From positions 173,959 through 237,958 of the forward strand of contig NZ_BNAH01000004.1 in assembly GCF_014653195.1 (NCBI RefSeq): a stretch of 64,000 bases of DNA. Direction: 5' to 3'. Position 1 is the stretch's first letter, and every line of letters starts with the position of its first letter. The translations under genes and the position numbers were made by a program. The notes under the pieces were generated by a model, which worked only from the letters and a program-made list of their open reading frames with translations, did not search any database and was not told the DNA's origin. Below, piece after piece: positions 27,714-36,823 of the stretch. This DNA comes from Thalassotalea profundi (lineage in GTDB: Bacteria; Pseudomonadota; Gammaproteobacteria; Enterobacterales; Alteromonadaceae).

Positions 27714-28640
27714 CTACGTTGATTTGATGGCTAACTGTAGTTGTTTTTGAGTTTTTATGGTTTGCATCAATAGACATAGTAATACTAAAGCGACACCTAC
27801 CCAACCAATTACCTTAAACCTTTCGCCAATGATGAAAACAGCTAAAACAGTTGCAACCAATGGTTCAATTAAAGTTATGAGTGTCGCTTTACTTGCGTCA
27901 ATAAAATTCAAGCCAAAACCAAATAATAGATACCCTAAAAACATTGGAATTATTGCCATATATAAAGATACCAACGCATTCGTTGAGCTTGAAAATAAAT
28001 TATCACCCGTAAACCATAATGAGGGGAGTAACAATAGTGCGGCACAACCGAACAGCCCTGACATGGACGATGTTGAATGAACGCCACTTTCGATTAAACT
28101 CCTTGCTGCCCACGAATAACCTGCATAAGTTAATCCAGCAATACAGCCCAAGAAAATCCCCAAACTCTGTTGATTAACACTATAAGCAGTATTATTACTC
28201 TGGTCTTTACCTAAAGTTAACAACGTAATACCTATAGCCCCAACGACAAAGCTCAATATCCATTGTAACGATATGTACTTTTTACTAATAAGACGCTCAA
28301 GGATTGCGGCAAAAAAAGGTGCTGTAGCGATAGAAACCACAGTGCCAATGGCAACACCCGATAAACGCATTGAGGTATAAAAGGCTAATGGATAAATAGC
28401 GACAGAAGCGGCACCTAAAAGTAATATCTTAGGTTGTTTGAGCATCACTTTATAATCTATAAGTAGCTTTTTTCTACCTGTGATCAGAAGTAAGACTCCG
28501 CCTATACCCATAGAGAACGCACCAATCGCCAAAGAGCTTATATCAGGAGTATAGCTTGCTGCGGTGCCTGTCGTTCCCCAGAAAAAACTGGCAATAATAA
28601 TAGCTATAACACTTTTAAAATTTTCGTGATTATTTTCCAT
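27714..28640 (-). CDS. EamA/DMT-family transporter
   Basis: A 308-residue protein with ten predicted membrane segments in two EamA repeats; the second repeat carries the typical LIEPLVATVLAVFIIGE motif (about 258-274). DMT transporters export metabolites or drugs, and this sequence does not reveal the substrate. It lies 101 bp downstream of an AraC-type gene on the same strand, which probably controls it. Confidence 0.9.
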   Translation of the reverse strand: MENNHENFKSVIAIIIASFFWGTTGTAASYTPDISSLAIGAFSMGIGGVLLLITGRKKLLIDYKVMLKQPKILLLGAASVAIYPLAFYTSMRLSGVAIGTVVSIATAPFFAAILERLISKKYISLQWILSFVVGAIGITLLTLGKDQSNNTAYSVNQQSLGIFLGCIAGLTYAGYSWAARSLIESGVHSTSSMSGLFGCAALLLLPSLWFTGDNLFSSSTNALVSLYMAIIPMFLGYLLFGFGLNFIDASKATLITLIEPLVATVLAVFIIGERFKVIGWVGVALVLLCLLMQTIKTQKQLQLAIKST

Positions 28641-28741
28641 AATGAGATCTGTTTATGATAACTTTATTACAGAAATAGTATGCTAATTATGGAAGGCATT
28701 TTTAACAATTAAGACGCAATCGTTAACAATTCAGACTAAGT

Positions 28742-29449
28742 TTACTTTTTGAACTTAGTTGGTGATAAGCCAAAGTATTGTGAAAATCTTCGGCTAAAGG
28801 TGGATGGCTCTTTATAACCTACTTTTTCACCAATAATTGCTAACGGGTAATCTGTATGCGTAAGTAAAGCTTGGGCTTTTTCCATTCGAAGTTTTGTTAC
28901 GTACTTCATCACAGTCAACCCTGTTTGTTGTTTAAAGAGTTTCTTAAACTGTGTCTCACTTAGGAAAGCAGACTCAGCTAAACGTTTGATTTGGAGTTGC
29001 TCTGCAATATTTTTTTCGATAAAAGATATTGCTGTACCAATACGATTATCTACTTTTGGCAATAAAGGTTGCTCTGCAAGCAGTAAACTAAACATTTCAA
29101 TCATTGCTTGCTCTAATTGAGCATTAACTTTGTTTTCTAGTTGGTTTTCGATGAAAGTTAAGTAACTTTTAAGAGATGAATTAATTGCAAAAACAATACA
29201 TTGTGAAGATGAAATGTTTAGGGGGAGGTGTTCCATATCCACGACTACAAACCTAGCTTCAGTATCAGCAGCGAACAAGTGCTCTTCGTTGGCTTTAACT
29301 ACAACACATTCACTGGGTGCAACTCTACCATTAAAATTACCAACACATATATTTATGACACCACGTAAAGGTAAAACCAATTGATTAAAGTGATGTGAGT
29401 GACGCGCTGGTTTTGTACTGTAGGAGCGAATGGATAATAGGTTCATCAT
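28742..29449 (-). CDS. AraC-family transcriptional regulator with cupin-like N-terminus
   Basis: A 235-residue protein. Residues about 10-80 look like a cupin effector domain (RHSHHFNQLVLPLRG, then VKANEEHLF). Residues about 130-235 hold the two helix-turn-helix motifs of AraC, ending with GYKEPSTFSRRFSQYFGLSPTKF. Such proteins often regulate an adjacent exporter, here the DMT gene. The effector is unknown. Two adjacent ATG codons (29449, 29446) can start it. Confidence 0.9.
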   Translation of the reverse strand: MMNLLSIRSYSTKPARHSHHFNQLVLPLRGVINICVGNFNGRVAPSECVVVKANEEHLFAADTEARFVVVDMEHLPLNISSSQCIVFAINSSLKSYLTFIENQLENKVNAQLEQAMIEMFSLLLAEQPLLPKVDNRIGTAISFIEKNIAEQLQIKRLAESAFLSETQFKKLFKQQTGLTVMKYVTKLRMEKAQALLTHTDYPLAIIGEKVGYKEPSTFSRRFSQYFGLSPTKFKK

Positions 29450-29878
29450 AATAAAAGCAAATGTATGGTCTTACTTCATTCTAGTTCTGGTTATACATAG
29501 TAGAGCAATGGATGATAAAGTGAAGTGTTACTTTTTATTGATGCTTTACTTTCAAGTATCTATGACCGCTTTGGTAGCCTGATTCACACTCAAGCTGAGC
29601 CACTTACTTGCAAAAGCCATCATCAAAGCCTCAAATACTTATGTGGAGAGCGTCTGCTTTCGTATCAAATGTGAGCATAAACCTAAGTGTGGTTTTTACG
29701 AATCAATTAGGTCTACTGTATGACATTATTTATCATACGTGAGGTATATTTCCAAGCTAGGAGCAATAATAAAACGTAACTAATATGTTAAACTTTCATA
29801 TCTGGTGAAGTTTTTCTCACGCTTCACCAAGATCAACACACAAAAATACCCAGTCATATCCCTAATTGTTGAAAACAA
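29450..29878. other. Gene-free stretch upstream of the first Csr-type RNA
   Basis: I can support no gene here. Two short open stretches overlap in different frames (about 29519-29674 and 29583-29720, roughly 50 codons each), with no convincing ribosome site or recognisable product; they may be relics of a lost gene. A small hairpin GGTGAAG/CTTCACC lies near 29802-29827. The stretch ends at the GacA-type box. Confidence 0.4.
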
Positions 29879-29896
29879 TGTAAGACATATCTTACA
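29879..29896 (+). promoter_or_regulatory. Perfect GacA/UvrY-type box upstream of Csr-type RNA 1
   Basis: TGTAAG-ACATAT-CTTACA is an exact match to the 18-bp palindromic consensus TGTAAG-N6-CTTACA known for GacA (UvrY/VarA) activation of rsmY, rsmZ and csrB-type genes. Its centre is about 176 bp upstream of the predicted RNA start, similar to the far-upstream position of such boxes in relatives. Confidence 0.82.
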
Positions 29897-29990
29897 TTGA
29901 TGTGCGATATCGCAGAATTATTTAGTATAAAATATTTACATTATTATTTAAGTTGTTGTTAATATTATAAATATATGGACTTTGGGTTGT

Positions 29991-30003
29991 TATCAAAATG
30001 TTA
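29991..30003 (+). promoter_or_regulatory. Candidate IHF site between GacA box and promoter
   Basis: TATCAAAATGTTA matches the IHF core consensus WATCAA-N4-TTR exactly, within an AT-rich tract. It lies about 65 bp upstream of the predicted RNA start, where DNA bending could bring the distant GacA box to RNA polymerase. Such a short consensus also arises by chance in AT-rich DNA. Confidence 0.5.
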
Positions 30004-30051
30004 CATTAACTTTGTTTTTATTTTACATCTTCGAAAACGTTGAGCTTAGCG

Positions 30052-30057
30052 TATTAT
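30052..30057 (+). promoter_or_regulatory. Predicted -10 box of Csr-type RNA 1
   Basis: TATTAT lies 14 bp before the first TCAGGATGAC motif. The second RNA has TAGAAT (30681-30686) at exactly the same distance from its TCAGGATGAC. No good -35 is visible for either, as expected of activator-dependent promoters. Confidence 0.55.
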
Positions 30058-30063
30058 AACGAT

Positions 30064-30376
30064 CGTCAGGATGACAAGGTTAGGAAGACTTTGTATAAGG
30101 ATATTAAATAAGGACAGCTTTAGGATAAGGCTTGGATATTGGATTTACCTGAACTAGCCAAGGATGAATGTTCATGGAAGATATAATCAGGATGGTAATA
30201 GGGAAGTTAGAAATTCAGGAAGAATTTCAACAAGGATTTGTTTATGGACGATGCATGATGCATATAAGGGAACGCTAAGGATAGCTTTTAAGGATGAAAC
30301 GGGAACACCAATTATGCAGGATGCATAAAAGCTAGTTAAAGAAATGCGGCTCATTTTTATATGAGCCGCGTTTTTT
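30064..30376 (+). ncRNA. CsrB/RsmZ-type CsrA-sequestering small RNA, copy 1
   Basis: This region of about 313 nt has no open reading frame but carries 19 GGA motifs, 12 of them AGGA. Many lie in hairpin loops: GTCA-GGA-TGAC at the 5' end, AAATTC-AGGAA-GAATTT (30211-30227) and TTATGCA-GGA-TGCATAA (30312-30328). It ends in a GC-rich terminator with six T. This is the architecture of CsrB, RsmZ and related RNAs that bind many copies of CsrA. A perfect GacA-type box lies upstream. The 5' end is inferred from a -10 box and from alignment with copy 2. It should be induced by a GacS/GacA-like system and relieve CsrA repression. Confidence 0.9.
30346..30376 (+). terminator. Intrinsic terminator of Csr-type RNA 1
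   Basis: Nine-pair stem GCGGCTCAT/ATGAGCCGC (30346-30354 with 30361-30369), 6-nt loop, then G and six T. Confidence 0.93.
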
Positions 30377-30508
30377 ACATTAGGCTATTTGATTTCTTAA
30401 TTGATTTTCCTCACTAGCCTATTCATTTAGAATATCTCTCCCACTAAATTTCAATGTAATTATTCTAAACGGTTAATCATATGTTTTATCCTTTATGGTC
30501 GCCTTATT

Positions 30509-30526
30509 TGTAAGAGATAACCCACA
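30509..30526 (+). promoter_or_regulatory. Degenerate GacA/UvrY-type box upstream of Csr-type RNA 2
   Basis: TGTAAG-AGATAA-CCCACA keeps the left half-site perfectly and four of six bases of the right half. Its centre is about 176 bp upstream of the predicted start of copy 2, the same spacing as for copy 1. The surrounding 300-bp interval (30377-30692) otherwise holds only AT-rich DNA and a weak IHF-like match (TTTCAATAAATTA, 30591-30603). Confidence 0.6.
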
Positions 30527-30692
30527 TTAGTGTAGGTAAATACTTAAATAATTGTAATAAAAACCTTTTTATTGCAATAAATCACTTTAATTTCAATAAA
30601 TTAACTTTTTGTTGTTGTTTTGAATATAAATTTTCAAAAAGTCATTTATTTTCAACTCTAGCGTTTAAATAGATAAATACTAGAATTGTAAT

Positions 30693-30975
30693 TGTCAGGA
30701 TGACATGCGTTATGGATAACAAGATAAATTATATTTATGGAATAAAAATATTTATCGAACTCATGGAAACAAGGAATAAAGGATAGTGCAGGATGCACGC
30801 GTTAAATAACAATGTTAATAGTTTGCTGGATGCAAAACATACTCGGAGTATGTGAATAAGGATTTTGTTATTTGGGTCGTTAAAGGATTTTACTTAAGGA
30901 TAAGTACTAGGAAGTATATGGGGTTGATGATGGATCATCTAAGTTAAGAAAAAGCGACTTTTTAGTCGCTTTTTT
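30693..30975 (+). ncRNA. CsrB/RsmZ-type CsrA-sequestering small RNA, copy 2
   Basis: About 283 nt without an open reading frame, carrying 14 GGA motifs. Most lie in loops of perfect small hairpins: TGTCA-GGA-TGACA (30693-30705), GTGCA-GGA-TGCAC (30786-30798), TTTGC-TGGAT-GCAAA (30822-30836), CATAC-TCGGA-GTATG (30838-30852) and TACTTA-AGGA-TAAGTA (30891-30906). A terminator with a T run closes it. It shares only the 5' GTCAGGATGACA with copy 1 and differs in most stems, so it is an old duplicate or a functionally parallel RNA. The start is inferred. Confidence 0.88.
30953..30975 (+). terminator. Intrinsic terminator of Csr-type RNA 2
   Basis: Stem AGCGACT/AGTCGCT (30953-30959 with 30964-30970), TTTT loop, six-T tail, and A-rich 5' flank. 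It may also terminate the convergent DUF3301 gene, which stops at 30991. Confidence 0.9.
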
Positions 30976-30990
30976 GCTATAACAATATTG

Positions 30991-31290
30991 CTAAATTCGG
31001 TAAGGAGGTAAAAATATATCACGTAATTTGTAGCCTTCTAATGTTAATATCCCTTGGTATTGTGATACACCATCTCCGCTAAATTCAAATTCAAATTTTG
31101 TTAACCAGTAAATTCCTAATCGCTTACTAAAATTAAGGCGGTTTGATATTCGGGCAATGGCAATAAATTGTAAGCCTTCTTTTTCACAATATTTTTGAGC
31201 GTGATAATTGGCAGTTTCAGCAACTTTGCGTAAGTAAATAAAATACCAAAAAACTAAACATACGATTAATAATAAATAAATATTTTCCAT
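30991..31290 (-). CDS. DUF3301-family membrane-anchored protein
   Basis: A 99-residue protein with one N-terminal hydrophobic segment (about 3-20), then a cytosolic part with the DUF3301 pattern AQKYCEKEGLQFI, LTKFEFEFSGDG and GYKLRDIFLPPYR. Function unknown. It follows the DUF3549 gene with one intervening base and is probably co-transcribed. The same DUF3549-DUF3301 pair next to truC is familiar from Vibrio and Shewanella. Confidence 0.85.
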   Translation of the reverse strand: MENIYLLLIVCLVFWYFIYLRKVAETANYHAQKYCEKEGLQFIAIARISNRLNFSKRLGIYWLTKFEFEFSGDGVSQYQGILTLEGYKLRDIFLPPYRI

Positions 31291-31291
31291 A

Positions 31292-32317
31292 CTATTGTGG
31301 GCTATTAAATAAGCTTCCTATTGCTTTGGCTAATGCAGGACTTCTTTTTTCATCTCGCATACAGGCAAAAATGATCATTCGTAATGTAGGTAGAGTAACA
31401 AGATCTTTAAAAATAGCATCAAATAAAGCTGTATTATTATGATGTACTAGGTTTTCTAAGAAGTTCATCATGTGTTCTTGCTTTTGAAGTGATAACCAGT
31501 TTCTTCCTGAGATCACGATAAAATGCTCATCTAAAAGGCTAGGTTGGTTTAATATTTCCTGAACTAAAGCTATTACCATAGGGTGTTCGCTAGTTGACGC
31601 AAGTGCTCTTAAAAAGGCTTGCTGCATATCAGAGTTTTCTGTAACCCGATAAAGATCCGTTATTTGTTTTACTAAAGACACGGGTAGTTCAATATTTTCA
31701 ACTGCGCAGCATAAGGGATTTAACACCTCAATAGGAAGATGTGCTAATGCGTTAATCATTATGGTTTGATGTTCTGAATCGTTAAGTCTACAAGCAAAGT
31801 CACTTAATCCTTGTATCCCTATTTGAGGCCAATTATTCCAGCCTATATCACCTTTCATGTATTCAAAGCATTGCTGATAATATTGGCTAGCTGCTTGATT
31901 AAGGGTTATTTTTAATAAGCTATTTAAACTAGCGAGTTTATACTGAGCCGGTGTAAAATTATAAGGGTTAGCTTTTAATAATTCTTCTTGTTTTTCTGTT
32001 GGGTCAACGGTTAAATCGGTTCCCAGCGCTTCTATTATTATGGCAATAAAATGATTTCTAGCGCCTTGATTAAGCAAACCTCTTTCATCTAGTGGCAGCT
32101 TAACAAACCATAAATAGGGATGTTTATTTTCTTTTTGCCAAAACGCTATGGCTATATGAGCATGTCCTTGTGAAGGGTATGGATAAGGCACTTGATTAGA
32201 TTCGATTTTATTAAATTGCTCTTTTGAAATTTTATCTATTTTTCGCCCTAAGTCATAAATACGATATTGAGACTTTGATAGCGTTAGTAAATCAGAAATA
32301 GTGTCAATGGTGGTCAT
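31292..32317 (-). CDS. DUF3549-family protein
   Basis: A 341-residue soluble protein with no signal peptide. Segments such as YPYPSQGHAHIAIAFW, HPYLWFVKLPLDERGLLNQGARNHF and the long helical C-terminal half fit the DUF3549 family, whose function is unknown. It is divergent from truC, with 137 bp between them, and leads the DUF3549-DUF3301 pair. Confidence 0.87.
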   Translation of the reverse strand: MTTIDTISDLLTLSKSQYRIYDLGRKIDKISKEQFNKIESNQVPYPYPSQGHAHIAIAFWQKENKHPYLWFVKLPLDERGLLNQGARNHFIAIIIEALGTDLTVDPTEKQEELLKANPYNFTPAQYKLASLNSLLKITLNQAASQYYQQCFEYMKGDIGWNNWPQIGIQGLSDFACRLNDSEHQTIMINALAHLPIEVLNPLCCAVENIELPVSLVKQITDLYRVTENSDMQQAFLRALASTSEHPMVIALVQEILNQPSLLDEHFIVISGRNWLSLQKQEHMMNFLENLVHHNNTALFDAIFKDLVTLPTLRMIIFACMRDEKRSPALAKAIGSLFNSPQ

Positions 32318-32454
32318 AGTTATAATAGTTTTTCAATAGTGTAGGTATTATAGGGACAATACTTTATTAACTCCACACCAAGACAGGCTTTACCTTATAA
32401 TATATCTTCTGTAGTAAAGTTAATTAGCATAACGTTAAATAAAAGTAGTAGTGA

Positions 32455-33204
32455 ATGACGATAATATTTAGTGAGAAACCTGAGTTAAAAATTTTATATC
32501 AGGATGAGTATTTAATTGCAGTAGATAAGCCCGCAGGGCTATTTGTTCATCGAAGTTTTTTGGATAAAAATGAAATTTATTTTGCCCTTCAGTTAGTCAG
32601 AGATCTTGTTGGCCAATATGTTTATCCTTTACATCGCTTAGATAGACCAACTTCAGGCGTTTTACTCTTTGCTTTAAATGAAGATGTCGCGAGAATAATG
32701 GGGCAAGCTTTTACTGATAAAACTATTCAAAAAATTTACTATGCATTAACTCGTGGGCATTTATTAGGTGAAGACACTGTAGATTATTCCTTAACTGTAA
32801 AGTTAGATAAAATAGGGGATAAGTTTTCCAATACAAGCAAAGAGCCGCAATCAGCGATAACCCATTATCAATCTATAGCAATAACTACGATAGATGAACC
32901 TTTAGGCAAATATGATAGTGTTCGTTATTCGTTAATTAAATTACAACCTGAAACAGGGCGTCGCCATCAATTAAGAAGGCACTTAGCACACCTTAGGCAC
33001 CCCATTATTGGTGATATAAACTATGGTGATAATAAGCAAAATCCATTTTTTATTAAACGCTTTGGTTATAAAAGGTTGATGCTAATCGCTAAGAAACTAG
33101 AATTTATTCACCCAATTACTCAGGTAAAGGTAGCGATTGAGGCTGAGTTTGATCAACAATGGCAACAATTATTTGAAGCATTTGACTGGAAAATTAACAT
33201 CTAA
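32455..33204 (+). CDS. truC: tRNA pseudouridine(65) synthase TruC
   Basis: TruC isomerises U65 in the T-stem of some tRNAs. The 249-residue protein has the RluA-family catalytic motif LHRLDRPTSGVLLFA with Asp63, an early DEYLIAVDKPAGLFVH segment and the late LQPETGRRHQLRRHLAH motif. The DKPAGLFVHRS start and the neighbouring DUF3549/DUF3301 genes favour TruC over RluA-type rRNA enzymes. It ends before a bidirectional terminator shared with dapD. Confidence 0.92.
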   Translation: MTIIFSEKPELKILYQDEYLIAVDKPAGLFVHRSFLDKNEIYFALQLVRDLVGQYVYPLHRLDRPTSGVLLFALNEDVARIMGQAFTDKTIQKIYYALTRGHLLGEDTVDYSLTVKLDKIGDKFSNTSKEPQSAITHYQSIAITTIDEPLGKYDSVRYSLIKLQPETGRRHQLRRHLAHLRHPIIGDINYGDNKQNPFFIKRFGYKRLMLIAKKLEFIHPITQVKVAIEAEFDQQWQQLFEAFDWKINI

Positions 33205-33252
33205 TCACTCTCTTAAAAAGCATTCTTTTTGTGTAAGGGCGATATAAATACA

Positions 33253-33284
33253 AAAAAGCAGAAGTAAAATAACTTCTGCTTTTT
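33253..33284. terminator. Bidirectional terminator between truC and dapD
   Basis: Perfect 13-bp stem, core AGCAGAAGT/ACTTCTGCT (33253-33265 with 33272-33284), 6-nt loop, with A and T runs on the two flanks, placed between convergent genes. Confidence 0.88.
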
Positions 33285-33305
33285 AGAAAATTATTCTATT
33301 GTGAT

Positions 33306-34136
33306 TTATTCGTCATCGACTGAGCGAAGTAGGGCGTTAATACCTATTTTGGCGCGAGTTTTTGCATCCACTTTTTTAACGATTATTGCAGCATATAAAC
33401 TATAGCCACCGCATTTAGACGGCAAATTACCAGGAACGACTACAGAACCAGCAGGAACACGACCATAGTGAATTTCTCCTGTTTCACGGTCATATATACG
33501 GGTACTTTGACCAATATAAACGCCCATTGAGATGACTGCGCCTTCTTCAACTACTACACCTTCTACAATCTCTGAACGCGCGCCAATAAAACAGTTATCT
33601 TCAATAATGGTAGGTCCGGCTTGTAAAGGCTCTAAAACTCCACCAATACCTACGCCACCTGATAAATGTACATTTTTACCAATTTGAGCACATGATCCTA
33701 CTGTAGCCCAGCCATCGATCATACAACCTTCATCTACATATGCACCAATATTAACAAAACTTGGCATTACCACTACATTTTTGCCTATATAGCTGCCAGT
33801 TCGCACTGAAGCTCCAGGTACAACTCTCACACCATCAGCTTCAAAATCTGCTTGCTTATAGTCACTATACTTCATTGGTACTTTATCAAAATAAGTGCTT
33901 TCTGCGCCGTCAATTACTTGGTTATCCCAGATACGGAAGGAAAGAAGCACGGCTTTCTTTAACCATTGATGAACAACCCATTCTCCTGCTACTTTCTCAG
34001 CCACACGAGCACTACCATTATTAAGTGCTTTAAGTGCATCTAATATAGCTTGTTTAACTTCATTAGTTACGGTTGAAGGGGTGATGCTCATGCGATTTTC
34101 GAAAGCGTTTTCAATAATATGTTGTAGCTGAGACAT
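33306..34136 (-). CDS. dapD: Tetrahydrodipicolinate N-succinyltransferase
   Basis: DapD succinylates tetrahydrodipicolinate in lysine and diaminopimelate synthesis. I start at 34136 (276 residues, close to E. coli DapD). The peptide then begins [15 protein letters not shown] as in the family, and AGGA lies 8 bp upstream of the ATG; a longer reading from 34178 adds 14 unrelated residues and overlaps glnD. The left-handed beta-helix hexapeptides ([31 protein letters not shown]) are clear. It lies downstream of glnD. Confidence 0.97.
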   Translation of the reverse strand: MSQLQHIIENAFENRMSITPSTVTNEVKQAILDALKALNNGSARVAEKVAGEWVVHQWLKKAVLLSFRIWDNQVIDGAESTYFDKVPMKYSDYKQADFEADGVRVVPGASVRTGSYIGKNVVVMPSFVNIGAYVDEGCMIDGWATVGSCAQIGKNVHLSGGVGIGGVLEPLQAGPTIIEDNCFIGARSEIVEGVVVEEGAVISMGVYIGQSTRIYDRETGEIHYGRVPAGSVVVPGNLPSKCGGYSLYAAIIVKKVDAKTRAKIGINALLRSVDDE

Positions 34137-34162
34137 TATTTTATTCCTGATCTTTATATTAG

Positions 34163-36778
34163 TTATACATCTTCGCAAAGTTTTTGCGATAAAATCATTT
34201 GTTGTTGTTCAGTTAATGCTTGATTGTCTTTATTTGAAACCGTGAATACATCTTCTGCTTTTTCACCAAATGTTGTAATTTTTGCTGAGTGTATTGTGAT
34301 CTCACAGGCAATAAATACTTTAGCAAACTTAGCTAGTAGGCCTGGACTATCTAAAGCAACAATCTCAAGTAAGGTTCTGTTTTTACTAGAAGACTTTATA
34401 AAACTCACTTGTGTCGTCACTTTAAATTGCTCTAAACGTTTGGTTGTTGAAGGTATTGTGAATTTAAAATTAGGATCTGATAAAGCTTCAGTTAACGACT
34501 GTGCTATGTCTAAGGCTCGGTAGCTATCACTAATAGCATGGCCTTGTTGATCTAAAATAACGAAGGTGTTTGTCGTAAAGCGTCCTTTGCTCGTAATAAT
34601 TTTAGCATCATGTATCGATAAGCCTTTAGCACCGAGTAAGGTTACTATTGTGGCAAATATTTTTGCATTATCTCTGGTATAAACAAATACCTCTGTGCCG
34701 CCACGATAAGCCTTAGGACTTATTAGCACCATAGGTTTAGATTTATCATGTTGCAAAATATGTTCACTATGCCAAGCTATTTGTTCAGGGGAATAACGCA
34801 AAAAGTAATCTGCTTTAAACTCACGCCAAAGTATGGCAAGTTTTGCTAGGTCAAGTTTATTATCGAGTAATAATTTAGCTTGATCTTGGTTCTCACGAAT
34901 TTTCGCACGTAAATCAACAGGTTTTTCTAATCCGCGCCTAAAAGCACGTTTAGTATTAAAGTAAAGTTCTTCTAATAAATTTGCCTTCCAGCTATTCCAT
35001 AAGCTTTCATTAGTCGCTCGCATATCCGCAACAGTTAAACAATAGAGATAGTCAAGGTGAGCTTCGTCACGCACAATGCTAGCAAACTCTTTAATTACTT
35101 CAGGATCGGCTATATCTCTACGTTGAGCGGTTACAGACATTAATAAGTGATATTTAACTAACCATGCGATCATTCGTCCATCGTGATCATTTAACTGATG
35201 GACTTTACCAAAATTAAGTGCATCTATGGCGCCTAGTTTAGCGTGATCACCACCGCGGCCTTTAGCAATATCATGAAAGATGCCTGCTATATAAAGTACT
35301 TCAGGCTTTCTTATACGTTGAACTATTTTGCTACATAGTGGAAACTCATGGTCAAACTCTGTCTGACTAAAACGATATAAATTCTTTATGAGTCGGTAGC
35401 TGTGTTCATCAACTGAATAGGCATGAAATAAATCAAATTGCATTTGTCCAACAATATTACGCCATTCGGGCAAATAGGCGCCTAAAATAGAATGTTGATG
35501 CATTAAGGTAAAAGTTAAACCAAGACCACGTGGATGACGCATTATTTGCATAAAAATACGACGACAGTTAGCGTAATCTAACATTCCTGAAACAAGTCGA
35601 CGTCGTGAGTTACGCAGTAAACGGAGCGTATCTGGGTGTAAGTCAATTATCTCTTCACGCTGAGCGATAATTAAAAACATTTCCATGATTTTAGTGGAGC
35701 GCATAAAAACACGTTTGTTAAGTGCTTTTATTAATCCGTCAACTATAATGAAATCTTCATTAACTTGGATTTCTATATCTGTTTTATTATTCTTTAAAAT
35801 TGTAAATTCAAAATGCTGTAATAGCATTTTATTGAGTTCAGCAACACGCCCAATGATACGGAAGAAACGTTTCATCATACGTTCAATTGCAAATTTACCT
35901 TGATCACCAAAGCCCATTAAAGTTGCAACGTCCGCTTGATAATCAAACAATAGACGATTTTCACTTCTACCAGCAATAAAGTGCAATGCACAGCGCATTC
36001 GCCAGAGGTATTCTTGACATTCAAGAAGTTCAAAATATTCGTTATTTGTCAGGTATTTGTGCTGAACAAGTTCTTCTAGTGAGTCGGCCTGAAAATGTCT
36101 TTTTGCCACCCAACCAATTGTTTGAATATCTCGTAAACCACCAGGGTTAGCTTTTAAATTAGGTTCTAGTGTGTAAGCTGCACCATGATATTGTTCGTGG
36201 CGCTGTTGTTGCTCTTCTCGCTTAGCAATAAAAAACTTTTGAGAGGTCCAAAAGTCATCTTCATTAATTGATGAGTGCAATTGTTCGGCTAATATTTTAT
36301 TGCCAGAAATTTGTCGCATTTCCATTAAATTGGTAGCGATAGTGACATCATTAATTGCTTGCTTTAAACATTCTTTTACGCTGCGGACACTGTGTCCAAC
36401 ATCGAGCTTTACATCCCATAGCTGTGTAATAAAAGCTGAAATTTTTTCTTCGAGCTCAGGCGTTGTTTTATCTTGAGTCAGTATTAAAATATCAACGTCA
36501 GAATAGGGGTGTAATTCACCACGGCCATATCCGCCGACAGCAATTAATGCTATTTGGTATTCATCAAGTTGATGTTGACACCAAAGCTTACTCAATAAAG
36601 TATCAACAAAAGTTGCGCGAGCAGCAACAATATTTACGATATAGTCAGTTGAAAATTGCGACTTTTGCCAATCTTGAAAGTCACGACTTATTTGACAAAT
36701 CTCCTTAATTTCAATGTTAGGAGATGTCATGGAAAGCGGTACTAAGAATTGATCTGGTACAAACACTGAAGTAAGCAA
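34163..36778 (-). CDS. glnD: Bifunctional uridylyltransferase/uridylyl-removing enzyme GlnD
   Basis: GlnD uridylylates and deuridylylates PII proteins in response to glutamine. The 871-residue protein shows in order a nucleotidyltransferase domain with [15 protein letters not shown] (about 82-96), a helical domain, an HD domain with [14 protein letters not shown] (about 510) for the removing activity, and two C-terminal ACT domains (about 690-760 and 800-870). The longest frame starts at a TTG with a weak GAGAA upstream; the next ATG is at 36730. The order map-glnD-dapD is conserved. Confidence 0.97.
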   Translation of the reverse strand: MLTSVFVPDQFLVPLSMTSPNIEIKEICQISRDFQDWQKSQFSTDYIVNIVAARATFVDTLLSKLWCQHQLDEYQIALIAVGGYGRGELHPYSDVDILILTQDKTTPELEEKISAFITQLWDVKLDVGHSVRSVKECLKQAINDVTIATNLMEMRQISGNKILAEQLHSSINEDDFWTSQKFFIAKREEQQQRHEQYHGAAYTLEPNLKANPGGLRDIQTIGWVAKRHFQADSLEELVQHKYLTNNEYFELLECQEYLWRMRCALHFIAGRSENRLLFDYQADVATLMGFGDQGKFAIERMMKRFFRIIGRVAELNKMLLQHFEFTILKNNKTDIEIQVNEDFIIVDGLIKALNKRVFMRSTKIMEMFLIIAQREEIIDLHPDTLRLLRNSRRRLVSGMLDYANCRRIFMQIMRHPRGLGLTFTLMHQHSILGAYLPEWRNIVGQMQFDLFHAYSVDEHSYRLIKNLYRFSQTEFDHEFPLCSKIVQRIRKPEVLYIAGIFHDIAKGRGGDHAKLGAIDALNFGKVHQLNDHDGRMIAWLVKYHLLMSVTAQRRDIADPEVIKEFASIVRDEAHLDYLYCLTVADMRATNESLWNSWKANLLEELYFNTKRAFRRGLEKPVDLRAKIRENQDQAKLLLDNKLDLAKLAILWREFKADYFLRYSPEQIAWHSEHILQHDKSKPMVLISPKAYRGGTEVFVYTRDNAKIFATIVTLLGAKGLSIHDAKIITSKGRFTTNTFVILDQQGHAISDSYRALDIAQSLTEALSDPNFKFTIPSTTKRLEQFKVTTQVSFIKSSSKNRTLLEIVALDSPGLLAKFAKVFIACEITIHSAKITTFGEKAEDVFTVSNKDNQALTEQQQMILSQKLCEDV

Positions 36779-36823
36779 TTGCGTTTTCTCATATTGATGA
36801 TTTAATTTAAATAAGGCACTTAT

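Noticed and set aside
30377..30692. A third Csr-type RNA between the two copies
   Set aside because: This interval lacks GGA clusters and a terminator; it contains only the degenerate GacA-type box, AT-rich DNA and the promoter of copy 2.
30064..30976. CRISPR-like or simple tandem repeat array, because of the recurring AGGAT
   Set aside because: The recurring unit is only 4-5 bases with irregular spacing and lies in hairpin loops, so it fits CsrA-binding motifs, not repeats with spacers.
34136..34178. Longer dapD start overlapping glnD
   Set aside because: The extra 14 residues are unlike the family and the ATG at 34136 has an AGGA at proper distance.
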